Shown here in pieces: positions 10,693-19,400 of a DNA stretch of 64,000 bases; position 1 is the first letter of the stretch; the number at the start of each line of letters is the position of its first letter. The notes beneath the pieces are model-generated. The model did not search any database, was not told the origin of the DNA, and worked only from the letters and a program-made list of their open reading frames with translations. Source of the DNA: Ostreococcus lucimarinus CCE9901 (taxonomy: Eukaryota > Chlorophyta > Mamiellophyceae > Mamiellales > Bathycoccaceae). The stretch spans positions 248,001 through 312,000 of the forward strand of contig NC_009355.1 of assembly GCF_000092065.1 (NCBI RefSeq), in the 5' to 3' direction. The position numbers and the translations under genes were made by a program.

Positions 10693-11715
10693 TCACAGGA
10701 TTGGATTTTCGCCCGAGAAGGACATTTGAGCGGTTATGGCGCTCAGCTTTTGGGTGAGCAGATAGTTGGCCATCTGTACGCCTTCTGCGCTACCCGAGAT
10801 GACGACTTTTCGATTGCGCGTGCCTTCGAAGAAGTCGTCGCGGTCACTGACTTTGATGCGGCACCCGCTCGCGACTTGAACCTCGGCAATGGTGCGGCCG
10901 CCGCGACCGAGCACGGCGCCGATGAGCGAGTCGGGGATGGTGACGAGGATGGAAGTCTCGTCATCCCTCCCACCGCCCTGACCGGCGCCATAACGTCGTG
11001 GCGTGGCGCGATTAAATTCGCCGCTTCTCCGTCCGCCTCCACCACCTTGCAACGAAAGCGGCGATTGCACGCTGTACGTACTCTGTCGATGCACGAGGGT
11101 GGCGTACGCGGGATCTTCGCACAGCGTCGTCGCCACGAGAGCCACCGCTCGTAAAACGCAATCAATCGTTCCAGTGATCGTCAGCGTGCGATCATTACAC
11201 CCGGGAAGCATCCGATCTTGATTACTCAGCTTAATGTCCGCCTGCGAATCCTCCACAAAGCTTCGTATCTTCGATCCGCCCTTCCCGATGATGCACCCGC
11301 ACGAGCTGTTGGGCACCACCAGCGCCACCTGAGGCTGTCCCATGCGATCGATGCCCTCGCCGTCCGCCACCAGCTTCGTGATGATCAAGTGCAACACCTG
11401 CAATATCGCGCTCAGATCCCCGCTCACGATCACCACGCGATCATTCGTCCCCGGAAACACCTCGCGATTCCTCGACAACTGAATGCGCGCCCCCGTGAGC
11501 GCCTGAAACTCGTTGATCGTCGCCCCTCCCTTCCCGATCACGCTCCCCGCCGCGCTCGGCGAGATCAAAAACTTGAGCGTGAACGATCCATCGTCGATCG
11601 GCGCCGCGCTCTCCCCGCCGTCGTCGCTCGCGTCACCGCCCGCGTCGTCCGCGTCGCGCGCCGCGTTCCCATCGTCGCCGCGCGCGTCGCGCGCGCCGTC
11701 GTCGTTCGACGACAT
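10693..11715 (-). CDS. Three-KH-domain RNA-binding protein (PCBP/PEPPER-like)
   Basis: 340 residues from MSSNDDGARD (complement of 11713-11715). After an acidic N-terminus come three KH domains, each with its RNA-contact GxxG loop: VIGKGGATI, IIGKGGSKI and VLGRGGRTI. KH1 and KH2 are adjacent; a Gly/Arg-rich linker separates KH3. This is the poly(C)-binding / plant HEN4-PEPPER layout, acting in mRNA processing, stability or translation. Further upstream the frame stays open but would run into the repeat and the next gene, so this start is preferred. An (ACCGTCCG)n-type tract lies about 45 bp upstream. Confidence 0.87.
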   Translation of the reverse strand: MSSNDDGARDARGDDGNAARDADDAGGDASDDGGESAAPIDDGSFTLKFLISPSAAGSVIGKGGATINEFQALTGARIQLSRNREVFPGTNDRVVIVSGDLSAILQVLHLIITKLVADGEGIDRMGQPQVALVVPNSSCGCIIGKGGSKIRSFVEDSQADIKLSNQDRMLPGCNDRTLTITGTIDCVLRAVALVATTLCEDPAYATLVHRQSTYSVQSPLSLQGGGGGRRSGEFNRATPRRYGAGQGGGRDDETSILVTIPDSLIGAVLGRGGRTIAEVQVASGCRIKVSDRDDFFEGTRNRKVVISGSAEGVQMANYLLTQKLSAITAQMSFSGENPIL

Positions 11716-11755
11716 CCGCCGCGCGCGCGACGCCGCGACGCCGCGACGCCGCGGT

Positions 11756-11812
11756 CCGACCGTCCGACCGTCCGACCGTCCGGTCGCGCGGTCGCGCGGT
11801 CGCTCGGTCGCG
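11756..11812. repeat. Short tandem repeats upstream of the KH gene
   Basis: Four consecutive CCGACCGT-type 8-mers followed by related GGTCGCGC units, just 5' of the KH gene start codon (minus strand). Similar GGTCGGTC tracts occur in other 5' regions of this window. Confidence 0.6.
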
Positions 11813-11955
11813 CGTCGTCGACGCGTCGCCGTGTCGCGCGCGCGCGCCGACGTGCTGACGCGACGCTGACGCGGACGCGCCGCGGGCGATCCGCACGCGG
11901 GTCTCATCACATGGGCCCGAACGCGCGTTAAACGCGGGGAAATCTTCGTAAAGGA

Positions 11956-13717
11956 GTGCGGGTGACATAACAAGTTGGAGTGATCAAAGCATCGTCTAGT
12001 CCAAAGCGAGCACGGTGATATCCGAGCAATCGCGGCCGTCATCCGCGAGGACGCACTCGAATCGAGCCAACATCGTCTTCATTTTACTCCTCGTGATGCT
12101 CGCGGGCGTGAGTTTCTTGAGTCTTTCCTGGTCGCCGAGACTCGCCCCGCGTTCTTCTTTCATCTTCTCCCAGTCCTCGGCGGAACGAATTCCAACACAC
12201 AACTCTTCGGAGTTATACTTCGCGAGGCATTCTAAACGAGCTTCAATCATTATCATACCAGGCGACTTGCCTAAGCCACAGTCGCAGTGCAGCGTCGTCC
12301 AGGATCGCATGTGACGCAAGACTTCTGGGCTCCCGAAATCCCAAGTCTCGCCCGGGAGCTTGTTGACATCGGCACACCCTGAACCGTAGTCATCGTATGA
12401 CAGTGCGAACGCATGCGCTTCGCCTTTCATACTGAGTTCGTTGATGGCCTGCGCTACACGTTCTTGTTCCATCGGGTGAGGACCGTAATTCAAAGCGAGC
12501 CGCTGGATTTTCAGCGTCGTCGGCGACGCGCGCCAGAAGACTTGGCCCGAGTTGAAATTCCAAGCGTCTTGATGGTGTTGTTTAGCGTTCTCATTCTTTT
12601 GCATATATGGGTAGCGTCCACGGTACAGCGCGTTATATCCGATCCAGTCTTGTTGATAAAACACATTTGTGCGCGGATGTTCGCGGACTAAACGCCCCAA
12701 GTCTGGGACTTTAAAAAGGAGAACATCCGTGTCGAAGATGAAAAAGTCCACATTCGCGGCGAGCAATCCGAGAGTGACTTTTTGTTTGAACCAAGTCAGC
12801 TGTTTGTATTTGAGGTCGTCGGCGTGCCCGCCCGAGTGCACCAAGCCGTCGAACGCGTGCCCGTCGGCGTATTGCAAGCAGTGAAACAGCTTCTCGCTTT
12901 CGCACTTCCTCGTCGCGTCGGCGTCCAGCGTGATCAAAATGTACCGCTCAATGAAGCACGTTTGATTCACAACGCGCTGCGTCGATAATTTGGCGGTCTC
13001 ATAGTTTTCCGAATCCGCGATGGAGACAAAGAGCGTGTTCGCCGGCGCGCACGACGACGGCGTCTTCGCGCGCTGCTGCGCAAACGGGTGCAACTGTTTA
13101 TACCACGAGCAATCCCTCGGCGTGATCTTGTGTTCGGTCTCGTGTGCCCTGTCATCGTCTCCGTTCATCGCGTTCGGGTAGTCGCTCGTCATCGCCGGCA
13201 GGCACGACAAGTTGCCGCCGACGCGCTCGAAGTCGTAAAAGTCGCCGCCGAGCGTGGCGGCGTCCCCTTCCAAATCCATCGCGTCCGCCTTCGCCGAGCG
13301 CGCGCGCGCGCCGAGCGGTTGGACGGACGCATCGCGCGCGGAGTTGACGCTCGAGACGATCGCCGCCCCGACGAGGAGCGCGCACGCCGAGCCGACCGCG
13401 AGCGTCGTCTTCAGGCTCAGGCTCGAGCGTCGACTTTGGTGTTGCGCGCGATCCGTCGCGGTCAACGACGCCGGCGCGTCGACCAAGGGCGCGGACTCCT
13501 CGAGCGAGCCCGACATGGTGATCTCTTGGATATCCTTGGATCTCTTGACTTAGAGTCGACGGACGAGCGAGCGATGTGCCGAACTGTGCCGCTCGCTCGC
13601 GGAGGGTGTTCAGACGGAGTGCTCGTCGAAGCGGTTCGCGAAGCAAACAGCCGCGTCGGCGGAAACGAACGAGCGAAGTCACCGCTCAGCTCGAGACACG
13701 CCTGGATCTGACGATAT
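11956..13717. repeat. Direct repeat, copy 1 (1762 bp) carrying glycosyltransferase gene 1
   Basis: Nearly identical to 13821-15582 (constant offset 1865 bp). It covers the whole gene plus about 40 bp of 3' flank and about 200 bp of 5' flank, so promoter and terminator were duplicated with it. Boundaries are the points where similarity stops abruptly. A roughly 100-bp unrelated spacer separates the copies. Confidence 0.95.
11996..13516 (-). CDS. Type II membrane glycosyltransferase, Nucleotid_trans/GT77-like, copy 1
   Basis: 506 residues. A short cytosolic tail is followed by one membrane anchor (about residues 33-58, SLKTTLAVGSACALLVGAA), the topology of a Golgi glycosyltransferase. The catalytic region has WFKQKVTLGLLAANVDFFIF followed by DTDV, a DxD-type metal/nucleotide-sugar site, then WNFNSGQVFWRAS, as in the Nucleotid_trans (GT77-related) family. 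Donor and acceptor are unknown; algal cell-surface or scale glycans are plausible. It differs from the neighbouring copy by about 11 residues, nearly all in two patches around the DTDV motif. Confidence 0.8.
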   Translation of the reverse strand: MSGSLEESAPLVDAPASLTATDRAQHQSRRSSLSLKTTLAVGSACALLVGAAIVSSVNSARDASVQPLGARARSAKADAMDLEGDAATLGGDFYDFERVGGNLSCLPAMTSDYPNAMNGDDDRAHETEHKITPRDCSWYKQLHPFAQQRAKTPSSCAPANTLFVSIADSENYETAKLSTQRVVNQTCFIERYILITLDADATRKCESEKLFHCLQYADGHAFDGLVHSGGHADDLKYKQLTWFKQKVTLGLLAANVDFFIFDTDVLLFKVPDLGRLVREHPRTNVFYQQDWIGYNALYRGRYPYMQKNENAKQHHQDAWNFNSGQVFWRASPTTLKIQRLALNYGPHPMEQERVAQAINELSMKGEAHAFALSYDDYGSGCADVNKLPGETWDFGSPEVLRHMRSWTTLHCDCGLGKSPGMIMIEARLECLAKYNSEELCVGIRSAEDWEKMKEERGASLGDQERLKKLTPASITRSKMKTMLARFECVLADDGRDCSDITVLALD

Positions 13718-13860
13718 TAAACATGGACACAGGCTTAGCCGAGGCGAGAGGCGTAGCTCGAGCGTCTAGACCTCGGCGACGATCGCTTTCGCCACCGCCG
13801 CGCTCGGAGGCGCTTTCCCGGTGCGGGTGACATAACAAGTTGGAGTGATCAAATCATCGT
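13517..13860. other. Region between the two glycosyltransferase copies
   Basis: Contains the duplicated 5' flank of copy 1 (to 13717), a unique spacer of about 100 bp (13718-13820) and the duplicated 3' flank of copy 2. The spacer shows no gene or obvious mobile-element end. Confidence 0.6.
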
Positions 13861-15582
13861 CTAGTCCAAAGCGAGCACGGTGATATCCGAGCAATCGCGG
13901 CCGTCATCCGCGAGGACGCACTCGAATCGAGCTAACATCGTCTTCATTTTACTCCTCGTGATGCTTGCAGGCGTGAGTTTCTTGAGTCTTTCCTGGTCGC
14001 CGAGACTCGCCCCGCGTTCTTCTTTCATCTTCTCCCAGTCCTCGGCGGAACGAATTCCAACACACAACTCTTCGGAGTTATACTTCGCGAGGCATTCTAA
14101 ACGAGCTTCAATCATTATCATACCAGGCGACTTGCCTAAGCCACAGTCGCAGTGCAGCGTCGTCCAGGATCGCATGTGACGCAAGACTTCTGGGCTCCCG
14201 AAATCCCAAGTCTCGCCCGGGAGCTTGTTGACATCGGCACACCCTGAACCGTAGTCATCGTATGACAGTGCGAACGCATGCGCTTCGCCTTTCATACTGA
14301 GTTCGTTGATGGCCTGCGCTACACGTTCTTGTTCCATCGGGTGAGGACCGTAATTCAAAGCGAGCCGCTGGATTTTCAGCGTCGTCGGCGACGCGCGCCA
14401 GAAGACTTGGCCCGAGTTGAAATTCCAAGCGTCTTGATGGTGTTGTTTAGCGTACTCATTCTTTTGCATATATGGGTAGCGTCCACGGTACAGCGCGTTA
14501 TATCCCACCTGGCCTTGTTGATAAAACACATTTGTGTGCGGATGTTTGCGGAGTAAAAGCCCCAAGTCTGGGACTTTAAAAAGGAGAACATCCGTGTCGA
14601 AGATGAAAAAGTCCACATTCGCGGCGAGCAAACCGAGAGTGACTTTTTGTTTGAACCAAGTCAGCTGTTTGTATTTGAGGTCGTCGGCGTGCCCGCCCGA
14701 GTGCACCAAGCCGTCGAACGCGTGCCCGTCGGCGTATTGCAAGCAGTGAAACAGCTTCTCGCTTTCGCACTTCCTCGTCGCGTCGGCGTCCAGCGTGATC
14801 AAAATGTACCGCTCAATGAAGCACTTTTGATTCACAACGCGCTGCGTCGATAATTTGGCGATGTCATAGTTTTCCGAATCCGCGATGGAGACAAAGAGCG
14901 TGTTCGCCGGCGCGCACGACGACGGCGTCTTCGCGCGCTGCTGCGCAAACGGGTGCAACTGTTTATACCACGAGCAATCCCTCGGCGTGATCTTGTGTTC
15001 GGTCTCGTGTGCCCTGTCATCGTCTCCGTTCATCGCGTTCGGGTAGTCGCTCGTCATCGCCGGCAGGCACGACAAGTTGCCGCCGACGCGCTCGAAGTCG
15101 TAAAAGTCGCCGCCGAGCGTGGCGGCGTCCCCTTCCAAATCCATCGCGTCCGCCTTCGCCGAGCGCGCGCGCGCGCCGAGCGGTTGGACGGACGCATCGC
15201 GCGCGGAGTTGACGCTCGAGACGATCGCCGCCCCGACGAGGAGCGCGCACGCCGAGCCGACCGCGAGCGTCGTCTTCAGGCTCAGGCTCGAGCGTCGACT
15301 TTGGTGTTGCGCGCGATCCGTCGCGGTCAACGACGCCGGCGCGTCGACCAAGGGCGCGGACTCCTCGAGCGAGCCTGACATGGTGATCTCTTGGATATCC
15401 TTGGATCTCTTGACTTAGGGTCGACGGACGAGCGAGCGATGTGCCGAACTGTGCCGCTCGCTCGCGGAGGGTGTTCAGACGGAGTGCTCGTCGAAGCGGT
15501 TCGCGAAGCAAACAGCTGCGTCGGCGGAAACGAACGAGCGAAGTCACCGCTCAGCTCGAGACACGCCTGGATCTGACGATAT
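13821..15582. repeat. Direct repeat, copy 2 (1762 bp) carrying glycosyltransferase gene 2
   Basis: Second copy of the 11956-13717 unit in the same orientation. No inverted ends, target-site duplications or transposase are visible, so segmental duplication is likelier than transposition. Confidence 0.95.
13861..15381 (-). CDS. Type II membrane glycosyltransferase, Nucleotid_trans/GT77-like, copy 2
   Basis: 506 residues, the same length and membrane anchor as copy 1. Relative to copy 1 the changes I can see are NYET to NYDI, NQT to NQK, then R-V-E-R to L-L-K-H in the stretch after DTDV, DWI to GQV, and NEN to NEY. The DTDV motif, the NSG motif, the N-terminal 140 residues and the C-terminal 230 residues are unchanged. 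Both copies are intact, so both can be active, possibly with different specificity. Confidence 0.8.
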   Translation of the reverse strand: MSGSLEESAPLVDAPASLTATDRAQHQSRRSSLSLKTTLAVGSACALLVGAAIVSSVNSARDASVQPLGARARSAKADAMDLEGDAATLGGDFYDFERVGGNLSCLPAMTSDYPNAMNGDDDRAHETEHKITPRDCSWYKQLHPFAQQRAKTPSSCAPANTLFVSIADSENYDIAKLSTQRVVNQKCFIERYILITLDADATRKCESEKLFHCLQYADGHAFDGLVHSGGHADDLKYKQLTWFKQKVTLGLLAANVDFFIFDTDVLLFKVPDLGLLLRKHPHTNVFYQQGQVGYNALYRGRYPYMQKNEYAKQHHQDAWNFNSGQVFWRASPTTLKIQRLALNYGPHPMEQERVAQAINELSMKGEAHAFALSYDDYGSGCADVNKLPGETWDFGSPEVLRHMRSWTTLHCDCGLGKSPGMIMIEARLECLAKYNSEELCVGIRSAEDWEKMKEERGASLGDQERLKKLTPASITRSKMKTMLARFECVLADDGRDCSDITVLALD

Positions 15583-15715
15583 ACGCAACGCTATCGCGCG
15601 ATCGCCCGCCCGGCTCGACCCGTCGTCGCGCGGCGCCAACGTGTGCGGCGGCGATGAAACCACGCGCGAGCGCGGCGCGCGCGCGAGAGCGGCGCGCGCG
15701 GCGCGCGCGCGGGCG
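15382..15715. other. Divergent promoter region, glycosyltransferase copy 2 / SPAG7
   Basis: 334 bp between head-to-head genes. The left 200 bp belong to the duplicated unit; the rest is CG-dinucleotide-rich unique sequence just before the SPAG7 start. No other feature seen. Confidence 0.5.
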
Positions 15716-16387
15716 ATGAAGCGACCCGGGATCGCGCGCGCGGACGCGCGCGACGCGCCGTCGACGTCGTCGGACGCGATCGACGCGCGCGCGGCGAAAA
15801 AGGCGCGCGCGAACGCCGCGGGTGGACTGCTCGCGAGCATCCTCGGCGACGTGAAGCGATCGAACGCGCAGCGCGCGAAGACGGTCGTCGCGAGCGGCGG
15901 ACGCGCGATCACGAGGGATGACGTCGTGTCTCGGGAGACGAAAGCGATGGAGGCGCGAAGGAAGTTTGAGAGGGAGGTGCGGGAGAGGATCGAGCGAGAG
16001 GTGGCGGGGAGCGAGAGCGCGGAGGCGTTTTGCGAGTTTGAGACGATGGAGAAGCAGTGGAGGAACATCGTGCACGAAATCGCGGCGGAGATGAAGTTGT
16101 TTTCGGAGAGCGTGGAGGTAGGGGCGACGGGGGAGGAGAAGTTTGTGATTGTGCATAAGAAGGCGCCGGAGGTGGAGCGAGACGCGGAGTCGTTGCGAAA
16201 CGAAATCGCGGCGAGAGAGCGGGCGGGAAAACACGGTAAAAAGGGAGAGGGGTTGAGCGATAAAGCGCCGACGTACGCGGCAGATGCGGTTGAGTTGACA
16301 GTTGTGGGTACGGTGAAGCGAGACTTGCGGTCGGTGGAGGAAACGATTGCGGATATGCGCAAAGCTCGCGAGAAGACGGACGCTTGA
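15716..16387 (+). CDS. SPAG7: SPAG7-like R3H-domain protein
   Basis: 223 residues from MKRPGIARAD; a GTG at 15641 in the same frame is unlikely. Landmarks of the SPAG7 family: GGLLASILGDV near the N-terminus, a helical FEREVRERIEREV segment, the R3H-like region EKQWRNIVHEIAAEMKLFSES followed by FVIVHKKAPE, and a C-terminal TVKRDLRSVEETIADMRK. R3H domains bind single-stranded nucleic acid; SPAG7's cellular role is poorly defined. It is convergent with the UGGT gene, 46 bp apart. Confidence 0.78.
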   Translation: MKRPGIARADARDAPSTSSDAIDARAAKKARANAAGGLLASILGDVKRSNAQRAKTVVASGGRAITRDDVVSRETKAMEARRKFEREVRERIEREVAGSESAEAFCEFETMEKQWRNIVHEIAAEMKLFSESVEVGATGEEKFVIVHKKAPEVERDAESLRNEIAARERAGKHGKKGEGLSDKAPTYAADAVELTVVGTVKRDLRSVEETIADMRKAREKTDA

Positions 16388-16433
16388 GTCGAGACCCTTC
16401 TAATAACAAATCGCTACGACGTATTAGGCTTAT

Positions 16434-19400
16434 TTACAGCTCATCTTTCACGTCTTCTGTTTTATCGCCGACGCGCATGCGTTCTTCGACTCGTTCGGTG
16501 AACGCGCGAACCTCCGCGTCCAAACCTGGCCACTCTTGAACGATGCGTCGCGCGCCTTCAAGTTTTGGCTCCTTCGTGAGCGGGTTGTTACACAAATCGA
16601 TCGTCTTCGCCGCAGATTTGGTCTCATTCCCACACCACGATTCGCACCACAGCCAGGGCTGCGGTAACGAAAAGATTGGCACGTCGTGCTGCGCGTAGTT
16701 TGGCAAGTCTTGATCGAGGTTCGCCAACGAACCCGGATCTCGCGAAAGTTGGTCGTACATAACTCTCAATCTATCGCCAGCCGCCATAGCGCGAAAACGA
16801 TCGAGATCCACGACGTACAGCGCACTAATATGGTACGGCCTACCTCGTAAGTGATCTCGCCAGAAGCCCTGTTTCCAAAATCTAAAGCCTTCCATTTCTT
16901 TGTTGTTGTCGCACATCGGCGTGTACCCGTACGGCGCACCGTGAAGATCCATGGTCCAAAGTTCGCTCATATCCGCTCGAACAATTTGATCGGCATCGAC
17001 AAAAATAACTTTGTTGAGCTCGAGTGGGAACAGTACGTCGAGGAACAGAATCTTATACGCCCAGATGATTCTTTGCTTCTCCGTTTGCTTGTTCAGCCAC
17101 GTCGGCCACTTGTAGCTCACGAGCTCATACTCAAAGTCGTACTCCTTTGCCATGTACGGTAAGAAATCTTTAAAGGACGGCGAAAGCCAGTTTTTGATGA
17201 ACCAGAATTTCACCGGATTCTTCGTCGAGCGCTTGACGGATGCCATCATAATTTTCAAGAATCGCTCGTACAGATGACCGGAGGCAACGCTAAAGATGTG
17301 AATACGGTCTGCCTCCTTCGTCCTCTTGAATACACTCGACAACCATCCACTATTGTCTGAGGTTGAAACTTCGTCGAGTACGTCAAGATCTTCCTTACCT
17401 TTCCGTCTCGCAAGAGATACGTCAAGTTGCCGCCCTCTGAAAGAGTCCACTAATACGTCGACGGTGGATTCGTCGTGCGAAAGCGTCAAGTCTCGCGCCT
17501 CCGAGTCGAGAAGATCTTTCACCTGAAGAAATGCGAATATGTCCGACGATCTACCAGCTCGAAGTGACAACTTGTGCATTCCAGGTGAGGCTGGAAGCTG
17601 AAAATAACCCAAGTTCGACATCACGATTGTGCCTGGATTCACGGCCACGCTCTTATCCTCGAGCACGAACTGTGTCCCTCTCGCCGGTTGACCCGTGTTG
17701 TGATCACTTGCGTGGCCAGTGACTAGCAGAGACTCGAGCAAGTACTCTGCGTGCACAGTCTTCTCCTTGATGTCTTTGAGAATCAGGTTATCCAAATCAT
17801 ATGCCGCCCTGTGAGTCGTCACCATCCACGCTTCTGGGAAATCTACGTGCATCGTGAGCGTCTTGTGGGTCGGAACATTGGTGATGAATGCACGAGGTGA
17901 TTCCGTCATCGACGACGGTGGCGCAACATAGCGGTAGTACGACTTCAACGGTAAATCCTGCAAATTCGTCATGGGATTAAGGACGACTCGAATGGTCACC
18001 GCTTCTGGCAATCGGTCTCGAAGTAGCGCGAGCACCGGCGCGACGCGTTGCGCCTCCTTACTCAAAGGATCGAGAATGGCCTCAATCTGAACGATAGTTC
18101 CGGAGCCAGTGACAAAACTTGTTGCTTTCGCGTCGTTAATGATTTCCTCCAAACTTTCCACCGTTCGCTTCGTGGATGCGCCGGCTTGTTTCATCGCAAC
18201 AATTGCTGCGGCGTCTGAGATGATGGTCGACAACAAAGCCGGTTCCATCTCCTCGGCGTCTGAGAGGATTTCTTCTTTCACCACGTCGAATACCATTTTA
18301 GATGTTTTTGTCATCTCGATGGCGGCGAGAACGTCCAGGTCTTCGGCATCCATTTGACATTGTCTGGCCATCAGATCCAGGACCCTTCCATTCGCAATAA
18401 CGGCGCACTTCGATGTCAAGTCGTAATGAGCCAGTAGTCGAAGACTTTGCGTCGCGACGTCGGCAAAAATCGTCTCGTCGCTATACAGTCGCTTAAAATC
18501 GACCAAATTCAGCCCCATTCGCTCCGCCGCATCCTCGGGCTTCACATCTTCTGCCAAGAGTTGCTCAACGAAATTGGCAATCTTAGCCCGTCGCGTAGGC
18601 AGATGCAACGCGGCTTGAATCGCGCGCGAGCGCGCTCCCATCGTCGCAGCTGCCGATGGATGAACTACTGTAAATCGCGAAAGCGAACCAGATTCGGACA
18701 ACACGTGCTTTGCAGCCGCCAGGATCAAAAGTGCGCCCCTATCACTGTCAGCGTTGGCTACGACGACGATGGACATACCTTTCACTTCGTCTGCATCGCC
18801 GCCTTGAGCGTACTTGAGCGAAGCGATTGACGAACGGTCGATGGGTAATCGATACACCGGTGCGACATCATCCTCATCCAATATCCAAGGAACATACTTA
18901 GAAACCGCTCCTTCTTGCATGAACTTCGCCACATTTTCGAGCAGGGCGCCGGCAAGTTTTCCCGCAACAACGAGTCTTCGAACTTTCTCCATCTCCTGGC
19001 GCAAGTGGTGCGATACCATTTGCTCCAACGATGCGCGATACGCCATACCTTGCGATTCATCGACGTACACACCGTTCAATACGAACGACTGTGTCATCAA
19101 GCCTTTCGCCTTCACGGCGGCGCGGACTTCGTCGATGTACTTGTCGATGCTCGTTGACGAACGAGATGCGAACTCTTCGAGCAACGTCACCGCATCAAAT
19201 TCGAGATCATCGGCAAATTCTGACAGTGTTTTCTCGAACGCATCCATCGCACCTTCCCAAGACGGCGGAGAATATACCGCGGGCGCGAAGTACGACGGTG
19301 GTCTTTCTTCCGTACGACTTTGCGCTACGTAAGACATGAAATTGTGCTGTGCGACAGGCCCATATTCGCGCAATAAGTAATTTGCGGCACGTGCAACGCG

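Noticed and set aside
11716-12042. Extended N-terminus of the first KH protein into the duplicated unit
   Set aside because: It would overlap the 3' end of glycosyltransferase copy 1 and adds no recognisable domain.
13718-13820. Mobile element between the glycosyltransferase copies
   Set aside because: The 103-bp spacer has no terminal inverted repeats, target duplication or coding capacity.
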